Below, in pieces: positions 16,529 to 24,992 of a stretch of 64,000 nucleotides of DNA (its first letter is position 1; the number at the start of each line of letters is the position of its first letter). Source of the stretch: Skermanella aerolata KACC 11604 (GTDB lineage Bacteria > Pseudomonadota > Alphaproteobacteria > Azospirillales > Azospirillaceae); the NCBI RefSeq assembly GCF_000936425.1, contig NZ_AVFK01000004.1, forward strand, positions 62,001 to 126,000. Reading direction: 5' to 3'. Both the position numbers and the translations under genes were made by a program. The notes below the pieces were generated by a model. That model was not told where the DNA came from, made no database searches, and saw only the letters and a program-made list of their open reading frames with translations.

Positions 16529-17767
16529 TTATTGCGGTGGCGTCAGGTGGCGCAGGAAGTCGGTCAGCACGCGGATGGCGGCATCGGCGTCCTGCGCGGT
16601 AATCGCTTCCGCCGGGTTGTGGCTGACGCCGCCGGCGCAGCGGACGAACAGCATGGCGATGGGACAGAGCGCGATCATCGCCAGCCCGTCATGTCCCGCC
16701 CCGCTCGGCAGGCGCAGGGGCCGGATGCCGGAGCGTTCCACAGCGGCTGCCATTTGATCGACCAGCCACGGCGCGCAGGTGGCGGCGGGTTCGTCGTAGC
16801 GCGGCGTGACCTGCACGCCGACGCTCCGGCGCTCCGCGATCCCGTCGAACCGCCGCTTGAGCCGGGCCACCGCCTCCCGGCGCAACTCGTCGCTGGAACT
16901 GCGCAGGTCGAGCGACAGCTTGGCCCCCGACGCGATCACGTTGACGGCACCCGGCAGCGCCTCCATCATCCCGACCGTCGCCACGATGCCGGAGGTATCC
17001 TTGGCTTCCCGCTCGACCGCCAGCACCATTTCGGCGGCCGCCGCCAGGGCGTCGCGCCGCAGATGCATCGGCACCGTGCCTGCATGGCCGGCTACTCCCG
17101 TGACCTCGATGCCGAACCTGGACGCGCCGTTGATCGCGGTGACGATGCCGACGGGCAGGTCCTCATCCTCCAGCACCGGCCCCTGCTCGATATGGACCTC
17201 GACATAGCCCAGCACGTCGCCGGCCCCGCGCGCGGCGTCGGGTATCCCGGCGGGATCGCAGCCGAATTGCTCCAGCGCTTCGCGCAATGTCACGCCCTCG
17301 GCGTCGCGCACATCCAGGGCCGCCGGGTCGAAGGTCCCCGCCACGGCGCGCGAGCCGTTCAGTGTCACCGGAAAGCGCACGCCTTCCTCGTCGCCGAAGG
17401 CCAGCACCTCGACCGCGAAGGGCAGACGCTCGAACCGGCGGTGAAGTGCCGCGACGGCCGAGATCGCGGCGACGACGCCCAGGTTGCCATCGTACTTGCC
17501 GGCATTCCGCACGGTGTCGATGTGGGAGCCGATCAGCAGGGCCGGCAGGCCGGGCTCCACCCCCTCGTAACGGCCGACGACGTTGCCGACGGCGTCGATC
17601 CGCGTCTTCATTCCCGCTTCCCGCATCCAGGCGAGGACCTGGAGAGCCGCCGCCTTGTGCGCCGGTGTCAGGTACAGTCTGGTCAGCCGTCCCGGTTCCT
17701 CTGTGAAGCCGGCGAGTGCTTCAAGCCGGTCGAACGCCAGGTCTCCCGCCGTCTTTGTGTCGATCAT
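16529..17767 (-). CDS. M20 amidohydrolase: allantoate amidohydrolase / N-carbamoyl-L-amino-acid hydrolase
   Basis: This 412-residue metal-dependent hydrolase is of the HyuC/AllC type. Metal-binding signatures visible are GSHIDTVRNAGKYDGNLG and FGDEEGVRFP, plus HIEQGPVLED and the C-terminal PSGAGHDGLAM. These fit enzymes that open ureido or carbamoyl groups. It is the last gene of a five-gene run headed by a tartronate-semialdehyde reductase. The allantoin racemase-like and NCS1 transporter neighbours support allantoate or hydantoin-derived carbamoyl substrates. ATG 17767 has GGAGGG upstream. No hydantoinase or allantoinase is in the window, so the exact substrate is open. Confidence 0.88.
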   Translation of the reverse strand: MIDTKTAGDLAFDRLEALAGFTEEPGRLTRLYLTPAHKAAALQVLAWMREAGMKTRIDAVGNVVGRYEGVEPGLPALLIGSHIDTVRNAGKYDGNLGVVAAISAVAALHRRFERLPFAVEVLAFGDEEGVRFPVTLNGSRAVAGTFDPAALDVRDAEGVTLREALEQFGCDPAGIPDAARGAGDVLGYVEVHIEQGPVLEDEDLPVGIVTAINGASRFGIEVTGVAGHAGTVPMHLRRDALAAAAEMVLAVEREAKDTSGIVATVGMMEALPGAVNVIASGAKLSLDLRSSSDELRREAVARLKRRFDGIAERRSVGVQVTPRYDEPAATCAPWLVDQMAAAVERSGIRPLRLPSGAGHDGLAMIALCPIAMLFVRCAGGVSHNPAEAITAQDADAAIRVLTDFLRHLTPPQ

Positions 17768-17850
17768 GGTGGTCTTCCCTCCGGGGGCCGCCATCACGGC
17801 GGCGGCTCCTCATTCTCTTTTCGTATTGGCCTCTTTTCGTATTGGCCGGG

Positions 17851-19365
17851 TCAGGTCGGCAGCGGCGTCGGGCCGTCGCCGTTCAGCGCCATCTTCCGCC
17901 GGCCCCGCTCGTCACGGGCTACCGCCAGACCGCTCTGTCCCTTCATCAGCTTGACGTAGGTGGTGGCGCCGACCGCCGCTCCGATGCCCCAGGAGAAGCT
18001 TGCCAGGAAGAAGAGCTGCGGGATCACGACGAACAGCAGGGCCACGACGAAGCCGGCGATCAGGGCCTTGATGGCGGCAGGGTTGTAGCCGTTGTGGTAC
18101 CAGTAATGGCCGTCCGGCTTGTCGCTGTAGAGGTCGTCCACGAACAGGTGCTCGTGCTTCACGATGAAGTAATCGGCCACCAGGATACCGTAGAGCGGGC
18201 CGATCGCGGCTCCCAGCGTGTCCAGCGTGTAGTGGATCACCAGGGGAGAGTTGAACAGGTGCCACGGCATCACGAAGATCGACCCGACCGCCGCGATCAT
18301 GCCGCCCCGGATGAAGGTGATGTGCTTGGGCGAGACGTTGGCGAAGTCGAAGGCCGGCGAGACGAAGTTGGCGACGATGTTGATGCCGATGGTCGCGACG
18401 ATGAAGGTCGCGGCTCCCAGCACGACGGCGACGGTATTGTCGACGCGGGCGACGATCTCGACCGGGTCGTGCAGGTATTCGCCGAACACCGGCAGCGTGG
18501 CTGAAGTGGTGATGACGGTGACGATGGAGAAAGCCAGGAAGTTGACCGGCAGGCCCCAGAAGTTGCCCTTCTTGACCGCCTTCATGTCGGTGGAGAAGCG
18601 CGAGAAGTCGCTGAAGTTGACCATCGGTCCGGAGAAGTACGAGATCACCAGCGAAGTCGCGACGATCATCTGCCAGAAGGCCTCGCCGCCGCTGTATTTC
18701 ACTTCACCCAGCGTCAGGCTGATGTTGCTCCAGCCGGCCTTGTAGATCATCCAGCCCATCAAGGCGAACATGACCATGTAGACGCCCGGTCCCGCCCAGT
18801 CGATGAACACGGTGATCGCCTTCATGCCCCGGTAGAACACCAGGAACTGGCAGATCCACATGATGAGGAAGGCGAACCAGCCCAGATACGACAGGCCCAG
18901 GAAGTACATCTGGCCGTAGACCGCGTATTCCGGAAAGAACTTCAGGACGACCACGATCAGCGCCTTGGACGCGACATAGGTCTGGATGCCGTACCACGCG
19001 ACCGCGATCAGGCCCCGGATGATGGCCGCGACGTTGGCGCCGTAGACGCCGAACGACAGCCTGCACACGACGGGGTAGGGCACCCCAAGCTCGACGCCCG
19101 GCCTTGCCACCCAGTTGGTCAGGTACATCACGATCACGATGCCGACGATCAGGCAGACCAGCACCTGCCAGCCCGCCAGCCCCAGCGCGAACAGGCTGGC
19201 CGCGAACAGGTAGCCGCCGACGCTGTGGACGTCCGACATCCACATGCAGAAGATTTGATACCAGCCCCAGAAGCGGTCCTTCAGCGGCGCCAGATCGTGG
19301 TTGTAGAGCTTGTCGCTAGCATAGGGAGGGGTATAGACTTCCCCGCTCTTTATTCCACCAGCCAT
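17851..19365 (-). CDS. NCS1-family nucleobase/allantoin/hydantoin transporter
   Basis: This 504-residue membrane protein has about twelve helices and NCS1 features. The N-terminus reads NHDLAPLKDRFWGWYQIFCM, and the first helix carries WMSDVHSVGGYLFAAS. The loop GPMVNFSDFSRF contains the conserved Asp-Phe-Ser-Arg, and the C-terminal part reads GPLYGILVADYFIVKH. It is a sodium or proton symporter for purine-derived or hydantoin compounds. ATG 19365 has GGGAGA upstream. It lies between the racemase and amidohydrolase genes in one orientation, consistent with uptake of the substrate they process. Confidence 0.92.
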   Translation of the reverse strand: MAGGIKSGEVYTPPYASDKLYNHDLAPLKDRFWGWYQIFCMWMSDVHSVGGYLFAASLFALGLAGWQVLVCLIVGIVIVMYLTNWVARPGVELGVPYPVVCRLSFGVYGANVAAIIRGLIAVAWYGIQTYVASKALIVVVLKFFPEYAVYGQMYFLGLSYLGWFAFLIMWICQFLVFYRGMKAITVFIDWAGPGVYMVMFALMGWMIYKAGWSNISLTLGEVKYSGGEAFWQMIVATSLVISYFSGPMVNFSDFSRFSTDMKAVKKGNFWGLPVNFLAFSIVTVITTSATLPVFGEYLHDPVEIVARVDNTVAVVLGAATFIVATIGINIVANFVSPAFDFANVSPKHITFIRGGMIAAVGSIFVMPWHLFNSPLVIHYTLDTLGAAIGPLYGILVADYFIVKHEHLFVDDLYSDKPDGHYWYHNGYNPAAIKALIAGFVVALLFVVIPQLFFLASFSWGIGAAVGATTYVKLMKGQSGLAVARDERGRRKMALNGDGPTPLPT

Positions 19366-19488
19366 GTCAAAGTCTCCCTGTTCGCGGCCGGCGCTTCCGC
19401 CGGCCGACGCGTTCACCCAGTCATGTTCCCAGTTTAAGTGGTAGAGATCGAACGGCAGCCGTTCAGCGACGGCCGGTCAGGCGTGCGT

Positions 19489-20229
19489 TCAGCGAGCCTT
19501 CACGGCGTAGTGGCTGAGACTGCCGGTGTAGGGTTTCGGCAAGGGCCATGCGAGATCGCCGTGCTTACTGGTCCCCAGCCCAAGGCGCACCAGCCCCTCG
19601 ACCTGGACGACCGCCGCCGCGACGCCGTCGATCACCGGCATGCCGATCTCGCGCTGGACGGTGGCGACCAGATCGGCCATCCCGGCGCAGCCCAGCACGA
19701 TGGCGCCGCACCGGTCCTCGTCCCGTGCCCGGCGGCACTCGTCCAGGATGGTGCGGAGCGCCGCATTGCCGGTCTCCTCCAGGTCGAGCACGGGGATGTC
19801 GGTGCCGCGCACCTTGCGGCAGGCGTGGTGCATGCCGTAGCGCTCGACCAGATGCTCGGCGATGATGCAGGATCTGTTCAGCGTCGTGACGACCGAGAAG
19901 CCGGTGCTGATGAAGCTGGCGGCGTGCATCGCGGCTTCGGCGATGCCGATCACCGGGCCGGTGGCGATCTCGCGGGCCGCCAGCAGGCCGGGGTCGCCGA
20001 AGCAGGCGATGACGTAGCCGTCGCAGCCTTCTTCCTCACCCTTCCGGACTTCCTCCAGCACGCCCAGGACGCTGACCGCCTCGTCGTAGTGGCTCTCGAT
20101 CGAGACCGGGCCGAAGGCGGGGTTGACCGCGACGATCTCGGTGCCGGGAGCCGCGATGGCGCGCGCGGCCTCCCCGATCTTCGCCGTCATGCCGGCCGTG
20201 GTGTTGGGGTTGATGACCTTGATCCGCAT
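19489..20229 (-). CDS. Asp/Glu/hydantoin racemase family protein (allantoin/hydantoin racemase)
   Basis: This 246-residue racemase has the two catalytic cysteines of the family, Cys76 in YVIACFGDPGL and Cys181 in VLGCAGM, related by the pseudo-twofold fold. The N-terminus IKVINPNTTAGMT is the family's phosphate-type loop. Enzymes of this group interconvert enantiomers of 5-substituted hydantoins or allantoin. With the NCS1 transporter and carbamoyl hydrolase downstream, allantoin is the favoured substrate. GAGG lies 8 nt before the ATG. It starts 32 nt after the dicarboxylate symporter gene. Confidence 0.9.
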   Translation of the reverse strand: MRIKVINPNTTAGMTAKIGEAARAIAAPGTEIVAVNPAFGPVSIESHYDEAVSVLGVLEEVRKGEEEGCDGYVIACFGDPGLLAAREIATGPVIGIAEAAMHAASFISTGFSVVTTLNRSCIIAEHLVERYGMHHACRKVRGTDIPVLDLEETGNAALRTILDECRRARDEDRCGAIVLGCAGMADLVATVQREIGMPVIDGVAAAVVQVEGLVRLGLGTSKHGDLAWPLPKPYTGSLSHYAVKAR

Positions 20230-20261
20230 GGTATGCCTCAGGTTTGTCTGTCTAGAATAGG

Positions 20262-21611
20262 TCAGGCTCTCACGGTCGCGGCCGGCTCCGGCACGGCTTC
20301 CGTCTCATCCAGCGTCACGGTGACTTCGCCGTTCAGCACTTGGTTGGCGCGCACCCGGTCGATGTCCTTCTCCCAGGCGCCGATCACGACGGTAGCCACG
20401 GCATTGCCGATCATGTTGGTCAGCGCCCGGCCGATGCCCATGAACCAGTCCACCGCCAATACCAGCACCAGCCCCACGACGGGAAGCGTCGGGATCGCGG
20501 TCAGGGTGGCGGCCAGGATCACGATGGCCGAGCCGGGGATACCGTGGGCGCCCTTGGACGTCACGAGCGACACGCCCAGGATGACCATCAGGTCGGTGAA
20601 GCTCAGGGGAGTATTGGTCGCCTGTGCAATGAAGACGGCGGCCAGCGTTAGGTAGATCGAGAAGCCGTCGAGATTGAACGAGTAGCCCGTGGGGATCACC
20701 AGACCGACGGTGGACTTGCCGACGCCCAGTCCTTCCAGCTTCTGCATCAGTTGAGGCAGCACGCTGTCGGACGACGCCGTGCCCAGCACGATCATCAGCT
20801 CTTCCCGGATGTAGCGGAGGAACTTGACGATGCTGAAGCCCGCCACCCGCAGGATCAGCCCAAGCACGCACAGCACGAAGACGATGCAGGACGCGTAGAA
20901 GATCAGCACCAACATGCCGAGTTGCGCCAGCGAACCGACGCCGTACTTGCCGACCGTGAAGGCGATGGCGCCCAGCACGCCCAGCGGCGCCAGCCGGACG
21001 ATGAAGAACATGATCTCGAACAGGATGTGCGAGGTCCGCTCGATGAAGGTGACCACCGGGGCCGCCCGTTCGCCCAGGAAGGACGATGCGGCGCCGAATA
21101 GGATCGCGAACAGCAGCACTTGCAGGATGTCGCCCTTGGCGAAGGCGTCGGTGACAGTGGTCGGGATGATCTTCAGCAGGAAATCGACCGTGCCGTGCCG
21201 GACCTCGCCGGCCCTGTCGGCATAGGCCGACATCGCGGCGGCATCCAGCGTGCTCGGATCGATGTTCATGCCGACTCCTGGCTGGAGCGCGTAGGCCAGG
21301 ATCACGCCGATCAGCAGCGCGAAGGTCGTGACGATTTCAAAGTACACCACCGCCTTGATGCCGACGCGGCCGACCTTCTTCAGGTCGCCGGCCTGCGCGA
21401 TGCCAAGTACGACCACGCAAAACACGATGGGCGCTATGATCATCTTGATCAGCTTGATGAAGCCGTCGCCCAGCGGCTTCAGCGCCTGGGCGAAGTCCGG
21501 CCACACCGCGCCGATCAGGATGCCCAGCACGAGGGCCACGACGACCTGGAAAAAAAGGGACTTGTAGAGCGGCTTGCGCCCGGCGGCCTGAGCCGTGCCG
21601 TGAGTTGCCAT
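20262..21611 (-). CDS. dctA: C4-dicarboxylate/amino acid:cation symporter (DAACS)
   Basis: This 449-residue transporter takes up C4-dicarboxylates such as succinate or malate with cations. Family signatures are LIKMIIAPIVFCVVVLGIA near the N-terminus, the serine-rich loop LGTASSDSVLPQL, and IPTGYSFNLDGFSIYLTLA in helix 7. Helix 8 contains the ILAATLTAIP segment. Length matches DctA. The start at 21611 is chosen from GGGAAGG upstream. It is second in the run after glxR (45-nt gap), so here it probably serves a glyoxylate- or ureide-related acid, or broadens carbon uptake when the cluster is on. Confidence 0.9.
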   Translation of the reverse strand: MATHGTAQAAGRKPLYKSLFFQVVVALVLGILIGAVWPDFAQALKPLGDGFIKLIKMIIAPIVFCVVVLGIAQAGDLKKVGRVGIKAVVYFEIVTTFALLIGVILAYALQPGVGMNIDPSTLDAAAMSAYADRAGEVRHGTVDFLLKIIPTTVTDAFAKGDILQVLLFAILFGAASSFLGERAAPVVTFIERTSHILFEIMFFIVRLAPLGVLGAIAFTVGKYGVGSLAQLGMLVLIFYASCIVFVLCVLGLILRVAGFSIVKFLRYIREELMIVLGTASSDSVLPQLMQKLEGLGVGKSTVGLVIPTGYSFNLDGFSIYLTLAAVFIAQATNTPLSFTDLMVILGVSLVTSKGAHGIPGSAIVILAATLTAIPTLPVVGLVLVLAVDWFMGIGRALTNMIGNAVATVVIGAWEKDIDRVRANQVLNGEVTVTLDETEAVPEPAATVRA

Positions 21612-21656
21612 CTGTCTGCCTTCCCTGTTTCGTTGCGCCATCGGCGCGTTACGACT

Positions 21657-22562
21657 TTAGGTTTGGGATACCTTGGCGGCGCCGCCGCCGATCTCGTGAC
21701 CCGCCATCAGTTCGAGCGTCTTGACGATTGCCGAATGATCCAGCCGTCCTCCGCCATGCGCTTTGCTGGCGTTGAAAAGCTCCTGGGTTGCGGCGGTATT
21801 GGGCAGGCTCATCTGCAATTCCCTTGCCGATTGCAGGGCAAGGTTGAGGTCCTTCTGGTGAAGCTCGACCCGGAAGCCCGGTTCGAAGTTCCGCTCGATC
21901 ATCCGCTCGCCATGGACCTCGAGAATCCTCGAACTCGCGAAGCCGCCCATCAGCGCCCGGCGCACCCGCATCGGGTCGGCGCCGGCCTTTGAGGCGAACA
22001 CCAGCGCCTCGGCGACCGCCTCCAGCGTGAGCGCCACGATGATCTGATTGGCAACCTTGGCGGTCTGCCCGTCGCCGGCGGACCCGACCAGGGTGATGTT
22101 TCGGCCCATCAGCTCCAGGACGGGCTTCACCCGTTCGAAAGCCGCCGGGGTGCTACCCGCCATGATGGACAGCGTGGCGTTCCGGGCGCCGACATCGCCG
22201 CCCGACACCGGAGCGTCGATCCACTCGCAGCCCCGTTCGGCCAGCATCCTGGCGAACTTCTTCGTCGCCATCGGGCTGATCGAGCTCATGTCGATCAGGA
22301 TCTTGCCGTGGCCCAGCCCCTCCGCGATGCCGTCGGGGCCGAAGACCACCGCTTCGACATCGGGCGTGTCCGGGACCATCGTAATGACGGCATCGCTCCG
22401 CTCCGCAACCTCTCGCGGCGAACCGCAGACGACGGCGCCTGCCTCGACCAGCTCCTGCGGGGGGGTGCCCCGGCTGTATATGTGGAGTGCATGACCGCCC
22501 CGGATCACGTGTCCGGCCATGGGGCGGCCCATGATGCCGAGGCCGATGAAACCGATCTTCAT
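21657..22562 (-). CDS. glxR: 2-hydroxy-3-oxopropionate (tartronate semialdehyde) reductase
   Basis: This 301-residue beta-hydroxyacid dehydrogenase should reduce tartronate semialdehyde to D-glycerate with NAD(P)H. The cofactor motif is FIGLGIMGRPMAGH at the N-terminus. The substrate-binding motif is DAPVSGGDVGA, and the catalytic lysine is in AKVANQ, typical of GarR/GlxR. It is the first gene of the cluster and faces the RpiR regulator, with operator-like palindromes between. The pathway it implies is ureidoglycolate to glyoxylate, then tartronate semialdehyde (by a carboligase not in this window), then glycerate. A 3-hydroxyisobutyrate dehydrogenase role is less likely. Confidence 0.88.
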   Translation of the reverse strand: MKIGFIGLGIMGRPMAGHVIRGGHALHIYSRGTPPQELVEAGAVVCGSPREVAERSDAVITMVPDTPDVEAVVFGPDGIAEGLGHGKILIDMSSISPMATKKFARMLAERGCEWIDAPVSGGDVGARNATLSIMAGSTPAAFERVKPVLELMGRNITLVGSAGDGQTAKVANQIIVALTLEAVAEALVFASKAGADPMRVRRALMGGFASSRILEVHGERMIERNFEPGFRVELHQKDLNLALQSARELQMSLPNTAATQELFNASKAHGGGRLDHSAIVKTLELMAGHEIGGGAAKVSQT

Positions 22563-22640
22563 GTCCCGCGTCTCCCCCGTGTCATTGTTCTTACGCGCCT
22601 TCGGTTCAAGGCCTGTCGTTGTTGAGAGAAGGTTAACATC

Positions 22641-22658
22641 GTAAAAAGATTTTTTCAC
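22641..22658. promoter_or_regulatory. Operator-like imperfect palindrome, glxR side
   Basis: The 18-mer GTAAAAAGATTTTTTCAC matches the site at 22777–22794 at 14 of 18 positions and is itself an imperfect palindrome. It lies about 80 nt before the glxR start. Together with the second copy it suggests binding of the divergent RpiR-family regulator to both promoters. Confidence 0.5.
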
Positions 22659-22776
22659 TAGGTATATCGACCAAAAACGAATTTCCGCATCATAATCCCT
22701 ATCAGACTGGAAAGTTTATTCGTGATGGGGGGTTTGATGGAGCACGCTTGGCGATTATGGAAAGAAAGTGTTCCTA

Positions 22777-22794
22777 GTGAAAATAGATTTTCAC
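22777..22794. promoter_or_regulatory. Operator-like perfect palindrome, rpiR side
   Basis: GTGAAAAT and ATTTTCAC are perfect 8-nt arms around AG. The site ends 18 nt before ATG 22813. CCTAGTGAAAA here (22773–22783) is also the reverse complement of TTTTCACTAGG at 22652–22662. Its position argues that translation of the regulator starts at 22813 rather than at the upstream GTG codons. Confidence 0.55.
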
Positions 22795-22812
22795 GACTGT
22801 ACCCTCATCCCT

Positions 22813-23664
22813 ATGGAAGCTCACAGCCTGCCCCAATCGCTGTCCGCCCGGATCAGGTCCTGCTACGAGGACCTGTCGCCCACCGACCGCAGGCTGGCCG
22901 ACCTGATGCTGGAATATCCCGGCGATATCGCCAGCTATTCGGCGTCGGAGCTGGCGCGCCTGACCAACGTCTCCAACGCAGCGGTTAGCCGCTTCGTCCA
23001 GCGCCTAGGGTTCCGCAACTACGAGGAACTGCGCGTGCTGGCGCGCGAGGCGAAGTCCTGGGGCTCGCCGCTCTACCTGATGAACCACGCTCCGGCGTCA
23101 AACGGCGCCGACTTCGTCAATTCCCATCTCCAGGCTTGCGCCGACAACGTCAGCGGCACCTTCCAGCAGATCGACCCCGCCGTGATCGACGCGGTGGCGG
23201 ACGCCGTGGCAACGGCCCGTCAGGTCTGGCTGGTCGGGTTCCGCAACAGCTACTTCCTGGCCGGCTACCTGCGCTGGCAGTTCGTCCAGGTCCGCGACGG
23301 CGTCCGCCTGCTCCCCGTGGCGGGCGAGACGCTGGGGGAATACACCGCCTGCTTCGAACCGTCCGATGTCGTCATCGTCTTCGGTCTGCGCCGCCGCGTG
23401 AAGGAGATCGGCAAGATCACCACGGCCGCCCGCCAGATGGGATCGAAGATCGCTTATATCGCCGACCACGGGATGACCGCCGATACCAGCGCCGACTGGC
23501 TGCTTCGCTGCAACACGCGCTCCCATGGCCCACTCGACAACCATGTCGCGGTGCTGGCCCTCTGCCACATCCTGGCCAATCAGGTCATCGTCCGGACCGG
23601 CGCGCAGGGGCGCAAGCGTCTGGCGCGGATCGAGGAAATGCACGAGAACCTGGATGAGTTCTGA
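22813..23664 (+). CDS. RpiR/MurR-family transcriptional regulator
   Basis: This 283-residue protein has an N-terminal RpiR helix-turn-helix (LARLTNVSNAAVSRFVQRLGF at about 47–67). The C-terminal SIS domain (about 120–260) normally binds sugar phosphates or small acids. It is divergent from the glxR-to-amidohydrolase run and most likely controls it and itself. Two related palindromes occupy the intergenic region. Frames open from GTG 22768 or GTG 22777, but the downstream palindrome overlaps them, so ATG 22813 is preferred although its ribosome site is weak. The ligand is unknown; a ureide or glyoxylate derivative is the inference. Confidence 0.88.
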   Translation: MEAHSLPQSLSARIRSCYEDLSPTDRRLADLMLEYPGDIASYSASELARLTNVSNAAVSRFVQRLGFRNYEELRVLAREAKSWGSPLYLMNHAPASNGADFVNSHLQACADNVSGTFQQIDPAVIDAVADAVATARQVWLVGFRNSYFLAGYLRWQFVQVRDGVRLLPVAGETLGEYTACFEPSDVVIVFGLRRRVKEIGKITTAARQMGSKIAYIADHGMTADTSADWLLRCNTRSHGPLDNHVAVLALCHILANQVIVRTGAQGRKRLARIEEMHENLDEF

Positions 23665-23819
23665 AGTTTCCGCGAATTTGCCCATGGCGAACTAAGGTTA
23701 CGCCGCCACGGCCCCATAATTGCGGATGTGCATAGCACGGCAACTTTTCGATCATCCCACCTGTTGAATGCTGACAAAGGGGGCATAAGCCTCCGACTCA
23801 AAAGCGCACAGAGGATGAT

Positions 23820-24356
23820 ATGAACACCAAGCTCGGCTTCACCGCCACCCTGCTCGCCGCCGGTCTCCTGGCAACTCCGGCTTTCGCCGCCGACAGCGAC
23901 GACTACAAGGCTTTCTCGCAGGCCAGCACCTCGCTGACCCAGGCGATCCAGGCCGCGGAAAAGGCCCAGGGCGGACAGGCCCGCGCCGTCGATGCGGAGT
24001 TCGAGCACGACGACGGCAAGTCCCAGTACGAGATCAAGGTCATGAACGGCGATCAGGTCATGACCTACCATATCGACGCGGCCACCGGCCAGTCGACCAA
24101 GGCCGAGGAGCAGGGCCGCCTTGCCGACTTCCTCGGCGTCAATAAGGTCGATGCCGGCAAGCTGAACGGCGCCAAGACAACGCTGATTCAGGCGATCGGC
24201 GTCGCTGAGCAGAACGCCAACGGCAAGGCTATGGAAGCGGAGATCGACGAGGACAGCGGCGGCATCCACTATGAGGTGACCGTGCTGGTCGGCGACGATA
24301 CCCGCGAGGTCGAGGTGGACGGTTCCACCGGCGAAGTTCTCAAGACCGAGCGCTGA
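23820..24356 (+). CDS. Periplasmic protein with two PepSY domains
   Basis: This 178-residue protein has a clear signal peptide (about residues 1–23, ending TPAFAAD). Two PepSY-type repeats follow, each with a helix, then YEIKVMNGDQVMTYHIDAATG or YEVTVLVGDDTREVEVDGSTG and a G-x-V/T strand. PepSY domains are thought to inhibit or shield proteases or to bind cations in the envelope. The mature protein is strongly acidic. A GAGGATGAT site precedes the ATG. It stands alone, and a 17-bp perfect hairpin follows it as a likely terminator. Confidence 0.88.
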   Translation: MNTKLGFTATLLAAGLLATPAFAADSDDYKAFSQASTSLTQAIQAAEKAQGGQARAVDAEFEHDDGKSQYEIKVMNGDQVMTYHIDAATGQSTKAEEQGRLADFLGVNKVDAGKLNGAKTTLIQAIGVAEQNANGKAMEAEIDEDSGGIHYEVTVLVGDDTREVEVDGSTGEVLKTER

Positions 24357-24364
24357 TAGAACGC

Positions 24365-24404
24365 CGCCGCCACCGGCATCGATATCGCGATGCCGGTGGC
24401 GGCG
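24365..24404 (+). terminator. Strong hairpin after PepSY gene
   Basis: Perfect 17-bp arms (24365–24381 and 24388–24404) of mostly GC pairs enclose a 6-nt loop, starting 8 nt after the stop. The tract that follows is AAATTT rather than a long T run, so it is an imperfect intrinsic terminator. Confidence 0.6.
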
Positions 24405-24505
24405 AAATTTGGGAAGCGCGAAATTTCCATATTGCTAATTGAAATATCCGATAAATAATTCCACATATAGGAGACTTTCCAAGTCTCGGTTTCAGGATCG
24501 GCAAT

Positions 24506-24928
24506 ATGGCCATGCGCGCTGGGTTCAACTTGCACCACTCCGATTTGCAGGAGTTTCTTTCCGCTCCGGTATGGGACGAGAAGAGCGGCACGCCGCTGAG
24601 CATCCTGTCGGCCATGGCAAGACTAGGTATGGACCCTTGGGGCGAGGCGGCCCGACTGGCGGAGATGCCGCGCGCGGGTGCTGCTGCCGCACTCGCCGCG
24701 ATCCTTGCCCGGCTGCCCAGGAGCGAGCCGGAGTTACCCGACTACTTCCGTATTTCGGAACGTCTGGTTCAGTTCCTGCCGGAAGGCGGCTCCAGGCCCG
24801 CGCCCGATGCGCAAGGGGCCAGCGGCTCGAATGCCGCCGGTGGCATGACCAGCACGCAGAATATCGGCCTCATCGTGGTGGCTGCGGTCGTTGCGGTCTT
24901 TCTTCAAGTGAATGGCTGGCTGTTCTGA
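24506..24928 (+). CDS. Hypothetical protein with C-terminal membrane anchor
   Basis: This 140-residue protein of unknown family has an N-terminal helical region of about 80 residues with conserved-looking segments (DLQEFLSAPVWDEKSG, LSAMARLGMDPWGEAARLA). A Gly/Ser/Ala/Pro linker follows (about 92–112), then a single hydrophobic helix near 119–137 ending in NGWLF. It would be tail-anchored with the N-terminus in the cytoplasm. The start is ATG 24506, with a second ATG two codons on. It converges on the DUF2382 gene with about 65 nt between. Function unknown. Confidence 0.7.
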   Translation: MAMRAGFNLHHSDLQEFLSAPVWDEKSGTPLSILSAMARLGMDPWGEAARLAEMPRAGAAAALAAILARLPRSEPELPDYFRISERLVQFLPEGGSRPAPDAQGASGSNAAGGMTSTQNIGLIVVAAVVAVFLQVNGWLF

Positions 24929-24992
24929 CGGCGGGGTGGTGGGTGGAAGGACCCCCTTGGGAGGCCTTCCGCTCCCGTCCTTCAGTCCTGCG

